Assembly: GCA_009844405.1 (NCBI GenBank) | Contig: VYBO01000111.1 | Coordinates: forward strand, 1 to 55,836 | Direction: 5' to 3' | Source: Acidimicrobiaceae bacterium | Lineage (GTDB): Bacteria > Actinomycetota > Acidimicrobiia > Acidimicrobiales > Aldehydirespiratoraceae | DNA: 55,836 nucleotides | In this document: positions 49,455 through 55,836 of the stretch, piece by piece | Numbering within the stretch: position 1 is the first letter of the stretch | How the letters are laid out: each line of letters starts with the position of its first letter | Position numbers and translations under genes: made by a program | The notes under the pieces: generated by a model | Databases searched by the model: none | Told to the model about the DNA's origin: nothing | Seen by the model: only the letters and a program-made list of their open reading frames with translations

Positions 49455-51811
49455 CGATCACGGACGCCCCGGCGGCGACACGACCGTCGTCGACGGTGCA
49501 CGACGGCGTCGGGTCGTCCGCAGCCCGGCCCGACGGTGTACCCAAGGTCGACGGATCGTTCATCTACTCCTCCGACGAGTACCACGACGGATCCCTTTGG
49601 GGCGCCACCCTGCGGAGCCCTCATCCGCGGGCTCGGATACTGGGGATCGACACTTCGCAGGCCGCCGGCCTCGACGGCGTGAGGTGCGTGCTTACCCATC
49701 GCGACGTCCCCGGTTCCAAGATCTTCGGCATGGTCGTCTACGACCAGCCGGTGCTGGCCTTCGACGAAGTCCGCTTCCAAGGCGAGCCGGTCGCGGTGGT
49801 GGCGGCCATCCATCCCGAGATCGCCAGGCGGGCCTGCGAGCTGATCGTGGTGGACTACGAGGAGCTGGTCCCCAACACCGATCCCGAGGTGTCGCTCACC
49901 GGAAAGGTCGAGGGCCTTCCCTCCGGCGGCCTGGTTCGCCACGTCCGGATCCGCCACGGTGACGCGGGCGCGGCCCGTGCTCTGGCCGACGTCGTGGTCG
50001 GGGGTCGATTCGAGATGGGAACCCAGGATCCGGCGTTCCTGGGACCCGAGTCGGGTCTGGCGGTGCCGCTGGGCGACGGCGGCGTGGAGCTGTACGTCTC
50101 GACCCAGGACCTGCATCGCGACCAGCGGCAGGTGGCGGACTGCCTCGACCTGCCGCTGGACAAGGTCCGGCTCGTGCTGTCGGGGGTGGGGGGCGCGTTC
50201 GGGGGCAAGGAGGACCTCAGCGTCCATATCCACGCTTGCATGCTGGCCTTGCGAACCGGGCGGCCGGTGCGGATGGTCTACAGCCGCGAGGAGTCCTTCT
50301 TCGGCCATGTGCACCGCCATCCGGCCATCGCCGACGTCGAGCTCGGCGCGACCCGCGACGGGCGGCTGACGTTCACCAAGGTTCGCCTGGTGCTGGACGG
50401 CGGCGCCTATGTGTCCACCTCGCAGGTGGTCATCGCCAACGGCTGCTACTTCGCGGCCGGCGCCTACAACGTGGCCAACGTCGAGATCGACGGGTTCGCG
50501 ACCTACACCAACAACCCGCCGTGCGGAGCGATGCGGGGCTTCGGAGCGGTCCAGTCGTGCTACGCCATCGAGTCCGCCATGGACCGGCTGGCTGCCGCAC
50601 TGGACATGCACCCGCTGGAACTGCGGGCCCGCAACGCCGTCGGCGAGGGCGACATCCTGCCCACCGGCCAGGCCGTCGACGGCCCCGCGCCGGTGCAGGA
50701 GATCCTGGCCTACCTGCGCGACCTGCCGCTGCCTGCCGACGTCGACCGCCCGGCGGCGGACATGCGGGTCCTGCCCGGCGGTGTGGGCAACGTCACCCGG
50801 GGAGAGGGCATACGCCGGGGGGTGGGCTATGCGCTGGGCATGAAGGCGATCGGCTTCTCGGGCGGCAAGGACGACACCTGCACCGCCCGGGTGACGGTGT
50901 GGATCCGCGACGGCGAACCGGTCGCGGAGGTCTACTGCGCCGGCCCCGAGATCGGCCAGGGCGTAGTGACCCTGGAGGCTCAGGTCGCCCGCACCGAACT
51001 GGGGGTGCGCACCGTGGAGTTGCGCGACAAGGACACCGACATCGCCGAGTCGGGCGCATCCTCCGCGTCGCGCCAGACCTGGATGACGGTCGGAGCGATC
51101 GTCGGCGCGTGCCAGCTGGTGCGCGAGGAGATTCTGGCCCGCGCCGCGGCCGTCCTCGGCCGTTCCGGCGGCGAGCTGACCCTCGACGGCCCCGAGATCC
51201 GCGACCTTGACGGGCGGCCGCTCGTCCCGGTGGCGGAGGTGCTCGGCCCGGAGGCGGTGTCCTACGACTTCACCTACCGCCACCGCCCCACTGAGCCCGT
51301 CGACCCCGAACGCGGCCAGGGCAACGCCCACGTCGCCTTCGCCTATGCGGCCCACCGTGCCGTCGTCGACGTGGACGTCGAGCTGGGGCTGGTCCGGGTG
51401 GTAGAGATGGCCACCGCCCAGGATGTCGGCAAGGCCATGAACCCCGCCGCGGTCGAGGGCCAGATCGAGGGCGGCACCGTCCAGGGACTCGGGCTGGCGG
51501 TGATGGAGGAACTCCAGATCACCGGGGGCAGGGTCCGCAACCCGTCCTTCACCGACTACCTGATCCCCACCATGCTCGACGTGCCGCCCATGCCGATGAA
51601 GATCTTCGAGTTCCCCCATCCTGACTCTCCCTACGGGCTCAACGGCGTGGGCGAGCCCCCCAACCTGTCGTCCACCCCTGCCATCCTCAACGCACTGAGG
51701 GACGCCACCGGCTTGGAGCTGCCCAGGGCGCCGGTTCGCCCGTCGGACCTGATCGAGGCAGCCCCGGCGCCCGGAGCGCCGGCTGAAGATACGGCCCAGT
51801 CTGAAACCTAG
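49451..51811 (+). CDS. Molybdenum hydroxylase catalytic (large) subunit
   Basis: A 786-residue molybdopterin subunit of the xanthine dehydrogenase / aldehyde oxidase family, hydroxylating a heterocycle, aromatic CoA ester or aldehyde. Cofactor motifs: GVGGAFGGKEDL, CGAMRGFGAVQ, GPEIGQGVVT and the base-catalyst Glu in NGVGEPPNLSS. The active-site loop GAMRGFG argues against CO dehydrogenase, which has AYRCSFR in form I. Near the end, YLIPTMLDVPPM is a family motif. Substrate is not readable; the next genes (amidohydrolase, UbiD decarboxylase) suggest an aromatic or heterocyclic acid pathway. Confidence 0.92.
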   Translation: MTITDAPAATRPSSTVHDGVGSSAARPDGVPKVDGSFIYSSDEYHDGSLWGATLRSPHPRARILGIDTSQAAGLDGVRCVLTHRDVPGSKIFGMVVYDQPVLAFDEVRFQGEPVAVVAAIHPEIARRACELIVVDYEELVPNTDPEVSLTGKVEGLPSGGLVRHVRIRHGDAGAARALADVVVGGRFEMGTQDPAFLGPESGLAVPLGDGGVELYVSTQDLHRDQRQVADCLDLPLDKVRLVLSGVGGAFGGKEDLSVHIHACMLALRTGRPVRMVYSREESFFGHVHRHPAIADVELGATRDGRLTFTKVRLVLDGGAYVSTSQVVIANGCYFAAGAYNVANVEIDGFATYTNNPPCGAMRGFGAVQSCYAIESAMDRLAAALDMHPLELRARNAVGEGDILPTGQAVDGPAPVQEILAYLRDLPLPADVDRPAADMRVLPGGVGNVTRGEGIRRGVGYALGMKAIGFSGGKDDTCTARVTVWIRDGEPVAEVYCAGPEIGQGVVTLEAQVARTELGVRTVELRDKDTDIAESGASSASRQTWMTVGAIVGACQLVREEILARAAAVLGRSGGELTLDGPEIRDLDGRPLVPVAEVLGPEAVSYDFTYRHRPTEPVDPERGQGNAHVAFAYAAHRAVVDVDVELGLVRVVEMATAQDVGKAMNPAAVEGQIEGGTVQGLGLAVMEELQITGGRVRNPSFTDYLIPTMLDVPPMPMKIFEFPHPDSPYGLNGVGEPPNLSSTPAILNALRDATGLELPRAPVRPSDLIEAAPAPGAPAEDTAQSET

Positions 51812-51847
51812 GATGAGTCGGATCCCCACCCCAGGAGGCGTAACGCC

Positions 51848-52768
51848 ATGATCATCGACACCCATCTGCATCCCACCAACGTCGTGGACGAGGCCTGGCG
51901 CCACACCGGTGAGCCGTTCACCGGGGAGCGGATGCTGGAGATGATGGACGGGCCGTACTGGATCAACGGCAAGCCGCGTCGCATCGACATGGGCTTCATC
52001 CAGCCGCCCCCGGGCAACACCGCGTGGCGCGACGGCGGGCGCTCGGGGCGCGAGGGCATCCGCGACTACATGGCCTACGTGGCCGAGTTGACGCAGCGCT
52101 ACCCGGACCGCTTCATAGGCAACTTCAATTTCAACCCCCGCTTCGGGCCCGAGAACGGGGCGGCCGAACTCGAGTTCCACGTCAAGGAGTACGGGTTCAA
52201 GATGCTCAAGCTGCACGCCAACATGCACGCCTACCGGCCCGATCGGGCGCTGGACTGGCTGCGCCCGGCCATGCGCAAGTGCGACGAGTTGGGGGTGGTG
52301 GTGCTGATCCACACCGGCGACGGCCCGTACTCGATCCCGACGCAGTTCTACCCCATCATCCGCGAGTTCACGAACGTGAACTTCGTGATCGGGCACTTCG
52401 GGGTCCAGACCGGGGGCGTCTACTGCTTCGAGGCGTTCTGGATGATCATGGACTCCCCCAACGTGTACGGCGAGTCGGGCTGGCTGCTGCAGTCCCGCAT
52501 CGTCGAGTTCGCCAAGGAGATGCCGCGGGACCGGTTGGTGTTCGGCACCGACTCCCCGCCCAACGACCCGGGAATGTGGCTGACCCATCTCGAGGTGCTG
52601 TGCCACGACGCCCCCCAGGGACTCAACGCCAGCGAGGACCAGCTTGAGGACTACATGGGCAACAACGTCGCCCGTCTCGTGGGCATCACCCCCACGGCTC
52701 CTCCCGCTTCTGTCGAGGACGCCAAGCAGCAGCTGGCCGATGGCAGTTACGGCACGCCCATCGCCTGA
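51848..52768 (+). CDS. Amidohydrolase-2 family metal-dependent hydrolase or decarboxylase
   Basis: A 306-residue TIM-barrel enzyme of the amidohydrolase-2 (ACMSD-like) group, which includes non-oxidative decarboxylases as well as hydrolases. Metal ligands are in IIDTHLHP (H6, H8), VLIHTGDGP, VIGHFGVQ and the catalytic Asp in VFGTDSPPND. The ribosome site AGGAGG lies 9-14 bases before ATG 51848. It lies 36 bases after the molybdenum subunit, so it is likely in the same operon. The TGA stop is the first triplet of repeat copy G. Confidence 0.88.
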   Translation: MIIDTHLHPTNVVDEAWRHTGEPFTGERMLEMMDGPYWINGKPRRIDMGFIQPPPGNTAWRDGGRSGREGIRDYMAYVAELTQRYPDRFIGNFNFNPRFGPENGAAELEFHVKEYGFKMLKLHANMHAYRPDRALDWLRPAMRKCDELGVVVLIHTGDGPYSIPTQFYPIIREFTNVNFVIGHFGVQTGGVYCFEAFWMIMDSPNVYGESGWLLQSRIVEFAKEMPRDRLVFGTDSPPNDPGMWLTHLEVLCHDAPQGLNASEDQLEDYMGNNVARLVGITPTAPPASVEDAKQQLADGSYGTPIA

Positions 52769-52862
52769 GGCCGAGAGGATAGGCCGACCATGGGAGATTC
52801 TCGTACGGCGCGGAGCGAGGCCGTGGCCCGAGCGGCCCGTGAGCGCAGCGAACAAGAGCGGG
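52766..52862 (+). repeat. Dispersed 3'-intergenic repeat, copy G
   Basis: It begins at the amidohydrolase stop as TGAGGCCGAGAGG, then an unconserved spacer, then GAGGCCGTGGCCCGAGCGG and the core in plus sense to 52862. It lies between two genes of the same putative operon, so it would be transcribed within the message unless it ends transcription. Confidence 0.84.
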
Positions 52863-52872
52863 AAATCGGGCC

Positions 52873-54255
52873 GTGCTCTCCGTTGCTGTGACCGGCCAGG
52901 GCCTTCAGGACTTCCTTCGTGACTACGAGGCCGCGCACCGGGACGACGTCTACACCGTCGATCGTACGGTCTCGCTGGACCAGGACATCACCGCGGCGGT
53001 GTGGGAGCTGGCCGAGCAGGGTGAGCATCCGCTGCTGCGTTTCCCACGAGTCGAAGGCGCCGACCGGGAAGTGGTCACCAACCTGTTCGCGTCCCGGGTT
53101 CGCATCGAACGGATGCTGGGAGCGGGGCCGGGCGAGCTCCACGACACCTACCAGCGGCTGGCTGCGGATGCCATGGAGATGGCTGAGACGGACGACGGGT
53201 CCATCACCGACCGGGTTGATGCCGGAGACCGCGTCGACTTGCGAAGCCTGCCTCTGCTGACCCATTTCGCCACCGACCTCGGCCCCTACATCACGAGCGG
53301 GATCGTCGTGGCCGAGGAGGCCGGGACCGGGCGCGGCAATCTGAGCTACCACCGGTCGGTGGTGGCCTCGCCGACCTCGCTGGGCACGAGCCTCCACTCC
53401 CGGGGCGACCTCTGGCGCTTGCTGCAGGCTGCGGCATCGTCCGGAAGGAGGCTTCCGGTGGCCATGGTCATCGGCGCACACCCGCTGTTCATGCTGGCGG
53501 CGTCGGCCCGGGTCGCCTTCGGCGTCGACGAGCGCGAGATCGCGGGCGGGCTGCTGGGAGAGCCCCTAGAGGTCGTGCGCACCCCCAGGCACGGCCTGCG
53601 GGTTCCGGCCGCGGCCGAGGTCGTGCTCGAGGGCGAGATCGACCCGGCCGCCGATGAGGACGAGGGGCCGTTCGGCGAGTTCTCCGGGTACTCGTCGGAC
53701 CGCTCGACCCGCAACCGCATCGACGTGTGCACGGTCATGCAGCGCAACGGCGCGGTCTGGGTCGACGTGGTCGGCGGGAACTCGCACGAGCACCTCAACC
53801 TCGGACGGGTGCCCCGCGAGGCGGAGATGGTCGCCAAGCTCAGGGACCGATTCGGATCAGTCACCGCGGTGCACTATCCGCATTCGGGCACGCACTTCCA
53901 CTGCTACGTGGCGGTCGACCAGCGCCGGCCGGGCGAGGCCCGCCAAGCGATGCTGGGACTGCTCGGCTGGGACCCGTACCTCAAGACGGTCGTGGCCGTC
54001 GACGCCGACGTCGATGTCACCAGGGACGAGGAGGTGCTCTGGGCGCTGGCCACCCACTTCCAGCCCGACCGGGACATGATCGTGATCGACGGGCTGCCGG
54101 GCAGCGCCCTCGACCCGTCGGCCGACAAGCTGGGCACGACATCGCGGCTGGCGCTCGACGCGACCCGGGGGAAGGCCTTCGACGCCCGGCGCATCCGGAT
54201 CTCGGACGCGGCCCGCGCCGTAGGCCGCGAGGTCGCTGCCGACCGGCTCGGCTAG
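52873..54255 (+). CDS. UbiD-family (prenylated-FMN) decarboxylase
   Basis: A 460-residue UbiD-type reversible decarboxylase that needs prenylated FMN from a UbiX protein (none in the window). The family Arg is in GRGNLSYHRSVV and the glutamates lie in DEDEGPFGEFSGY, corresponding to the catalytic E-R-E set. VIGAHPLFMLAA and LNLGRVPREAEMV also match. Substrate could be an aromatic or alpha,beta-unsaturated acid, consistent with the upstream hydroxylase. GTG 52873 lies 10 bases after repeat G; GTG 52888 is another possible start. Its TAG stop shares CTAG with the convergent permease. Confidence 0.9.
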   Translation: MLSVAVTGQGLQDFLRDYEAAHRDDVYTVDRTVSLDQDITAAVWELAEQGEHPLLRFPRVEGADREVVTNLFASRVRIERMLGAGPGELHDTYQRLAADAMEMAETDDGSITDRVDAGDRVDLRSLPLLTHFATDLGPYITSGIVVAEEAGTGRGNLSYHRSVVASPTSLGTSLHSRGDLWRLLQAAASSGRRLPVAMVIGAHPLFMLAASARVAFGVDEREIAGGLLGEPLEVVRTPRHGLRVPAAAEVVLEGEIDPAADEDEGPFGEFSGYSSDRSTRNRIDVCTVMQRNGAVWVDVVGGNSHEHLNLGRVPREAEMVAKLRDRFGSVTAVHYPHSGTHFHCYVAVDQRRPGEARQAMLGLLGWDPYLKTVVAVDADVDVTRDEEVLWALATHFQPDRDMIVIDGLPGSALDPSADKLGTTSRLALDATRGKAFDARRIRISDAARAVGREVAADRLG

Positions 54256-55169
54256 CCCGATAGCCGGGCGGATCCGGTCAGGCGGCGGGCCGCCGCGGCA
54301 GCGCGAGCGCGGCTGCGGTTCCTGGCGAGGGCTTGCAGCAGCGCCTTGACGCTGAGTACCGCCAGGAAGACCACGACGGATGTCAGGGCCATGGTGGCCC
54401 CGGCGGCAGTGTCGTGGTGGTAGCTGGCCAGCAGCCCGACCACCACGGAAGCGGCCCCGACGATGCTGGCAGCGACCATGATGCGCGGCACGCGGCGCAC
54501 CAACAGGACCGCGGTGGCCGGCGGGGCGATCAGGAAGGCGAACACCAGCAGGTTCCCCACCGCCTCGAACGAGGCGACGATGGAGGTGGCTAGGAGCACC
54601 AGCAGCACGCCGTGGGCGAGGCGGGGCCGGAGGCCGAGCACCTGAGCCTGAGCGTAGTCGAACGTCATGACCAGGAACGCGCGGTAGAACACGGCCACGC
54701 CGCCGAGCGAGATCGCGGCTGCGATGAGCTGGCTTCGGAGGTCGGCAGCGCTGACTCCCGTAATCGATCCGAACAGGAACCGGTTGAGGTCACCGGTGTA
54801 CGCGCCCGAGGAGCTGGACATGATGGCCACGGCCAGTGCCAGGAACCCGACGAACAGCACCCCTATCGAGGTGTCGTCGGGAAGAGGCGAGTACCTGCGG
54901 ATCATGTTGATGCCCCACACCATGACGATGGCCGCTACGAAGGCGCCGATGGTGGTGTGCACCCCGATGATGAACGCCAGCGCGATCCCGGGCAGCACGC
55001 CGTGGGCTAGGGCGTCGCCGAGGAAGCTCATCCCTCGCAGGACCACCCAGGTGCCCACGACCGAGGTGGTGAGCACCGCGAGCAGGCCCGCGTAGAGGGC
55101 TCGCTGCATGAACACGTTGGACGTGAACGGGTCGATCCACCACGCCACGGGGTCGGTCAGCAACTCCAT
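54252..55169 (-). CDS. Zinc/manganese ABC transporter permease
   Basis: A 305-residue ABC-3 family permease with eight or more hydrophobic helices (YAGLLAVLTTSVVGTWVVL; LPGIALAFIIGVHTTIGAFV; LFVGFLALAVAIMSS; NLLVFAFLIAPPATAVLLV). Family motifs are SFLGDALAHGVLPGIA and AFLIAPPATA. The last 30 residues are Arg/Ala-rich (ARNRSRARAAAAARRL). It imports zinc or manganese with the adjacent binding protein, 21 bases upstream on the same strand. The ATPase is not visible, so it lies elsewhere or beyond the window edge. Confidence 0.92.
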   Translation of the reverse strand: MELLTDPVAWWIDPFTSNVFMQRALYAGLLAVLTTSVVGTWVVLRGMSFLGDALAHGVLPGIALAFIIGVHTTIGAFVAAIVMVWGINMIRRYSPLPDDTSIGVLFVGFLALAVAIMSSSSGAYTGDLNRFLFGSITGVSAADLRSQLIAAAISLGGVAVFYRAFLVMTFDYAQAQVLGLRPRLAHGVLLVLLATSIVASFEAVGNLLVFAFLIAPPATAVLLVRRVPRIMVAASIVGAASVVVGLLASYHHDTAAGATMALTSVVVFLAVLSVKALLQALARNRSRARAAAAARRLTGSARLSG

Positions 55170-55190
55170 GGCGGGCCGTTCCAGCCCGGT

Positions 55191-55836
55191 TCAGTCGAGG
55201 GCGTCGACGATGAGATCGGTGTTGGTCCGCAGGTATCCGGTGTAGGTCTCGGCGCCGCTGCCTGGAGGTCCGAGGCTGCCGGTGTAGAGGGTGACCACGT
55301 CGACGTCGCCGACCCGGGCGGCCAGGGCCTCGATGTCGTCGACGGAGTGCTGGGTCTCGGCGAAGATGGCCTTGATCCCGTCGTGCTCGATGATCTCGGC
55401 CAGATCCTCAAGCCCGGCGGGACTGGTCTGCGCCATGCTCGACGGTGACGGGATGACCGTGCCGATGACCTCGAACCCGTAGCGGTCCGCAAAGTACCCG
55501 AGCGCCTCATGGTTGGTGACCAGCTTGCGGCTCCCGGCGGGTAGCTGCCCAACCTTGGAGGCGATCTCGGCGTCCACCGCCTCCAACTCTGCCACGTAGC
55601 TGTTCAGGCACGCTTCGACCGCGGCCTGGTCGAGGCCCACCTCCGTCGTGAGCAATCGGGCGAGGGTTGGCAGCGCCTCCGCCACGCGGTGGGGGTCGAA
55701 CCACACGTGCGGATCTTCCGCTCCGTGGGCGTGGTCGTGGCCTTCGTCTTCGTCGTGGTCGTGGCCTTCGTCTTCGTCGTGGTCGTGGCCTTCGTCTTCG
55801 TGGTCGTCGTGGCCTTCGTCTTCGTCGTGGTCGTGG
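55191..55836 (-). CDS. Metal ABC transporter substrate-binding protein, N-terminus outside the window
   Basis: The C-terminal 215 residues of a ZnuA/TroA-type lipoprotein that delivers zinc or manganese. It shows PHVWFDPHRVAEAL with metal-ligand His, TNHEALGYFADRYGFEVIG, and AIFAETQHSVDDI; the typical final acidic helix TNTDLIVDALD is present. Before it lies a His/Asp/Glu-rich loop of about 36 residues (repeats of GHDHDEDE), a known metal-sensing insertion in such proteins. The frame continues past the right edge, so the signal peptide is not seen. It lies upstream of the permease in one operon. Confidence 0.92.
   Translation of the reverse strand, partial: HDHDEDEGHDDHEDEGHDHDEDEGHDHDEDEGHDHAHGAEDPHVWFDPHRVAEALPTLARLLTTEVGLDQAAVEACLNSYVAELEAVDAEIASKVGQLPAGSRKLVTNHEALGYFADRYGFEVIGTVIPSPSSMAQTSPAGLEDLAEIIEHDGIKAIFAETQHSVDDIEALAARVGDVDVVTLYTGSLGPPGSGAETYTGYLRTNTDLIVDALD
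55731..55836 (-). repeat. 24-bp tandem repeat coding the His-rich loop
   Basis: About four and a half imperfect units of 24 bases (each reading GHDHDEDE or a close variant; one has a changed phase giving HDDHEDE) run up to the window edge. The repeat keeps the reading frame, so copy number can vary without breaking the binding protein. Confidence 0.85.

Noticed and set aside
49451..51811. Carbon monoxide dehydrogenase (coxL)
   Set aside because: Subunit order fits, but the active-site loop reads GAMRGFG, not the form I AYRCSFR motif.

Overview
This is a high-GC, gene-dense bacterial chromosome segment. A PimB-type mannosyltransferase, a RamB-like regulator divergent from isocitrate lyase, a three-gene proton-translocating transhydrogenase, frequent GTG/TTG starts and 1-4 base gene overlaps point to an actinobacterium, possibly of the Acidimicrobiia type. 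No rRNA or other strict marker is present, so the phylum-level call is an inference.

Layout. 1-7.8 kb: the end of a sensor kinase with a GerMN lipoprotein, then a minus-strand run with ATP-type phosphofructokinase, a ROK sugar kinase, a SRPBCC protein, PimB, QueG and TrpD. 7.8-15.4 kb: RNase P RNA followed by a defence module made of a coiled-coil McrB-like AAA+ protein, a DUF2357/McrC-like nuclease and a convergent N6-adenine methylase. 15.6-26.1 kb: metabolic genes (oxidoreductase, nucleotidase-like HAD, DyP peroxidase, CoA ligase), the pntAA-pntAB-pntB operon with an odd 35-bp tandem repeat before pntB, and a TrpB2. 26.2-33.1 kb: a decayed zone holding frameshifted CBS and enoyl-CoA hydratase genes, a methylase paralogue cut off at a repeat, remnants of an acyl-CoA dehydrogenase and of hicA, intact NYN, DUF4389, inositol-phosphatase and hypothetical genes, and three tRNAs (Val, Met, Asn). 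33.2-41.3 kb: a classical housekeeping run (dnaG, glyQS, recO, uppS, era, corC, ybeY, phoH), all on the minus strand and mostly coupled. 41.6-46.1 kb: ramB/aceA, a cyclopropane synthase-like gene and tRNAs Arg, His and Lys. 46.2-54.3 kb: a plus-strand run of a NYN protein, a CobW GTPase, a three-subunit molybdenum hydroxylase, an amidohydrolase and a UbiD-type decarboxylase, which together look like a catabolic route. 54.3 kb to the end: a zinc/manganese ABC permease and its His-rich binding protein, cut by the window edge.

The most unusual signals are these. (1) A dispersed intergenic repeat family has eight copies in 56 kb; seven lie in sense orientation just 3' of a gene and four abut the stop codon itself. 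(2) Three tandem 35-bp copies of the pntB start region form three nested 12-codon mini-ORFs, linked stop-to-start between pntAB and pntB. (3) The dnaG stop codon lies inside the tRNA-Asn gene that follows it. (4) A methylase gene is truncated exactly where a repeat copy begins.
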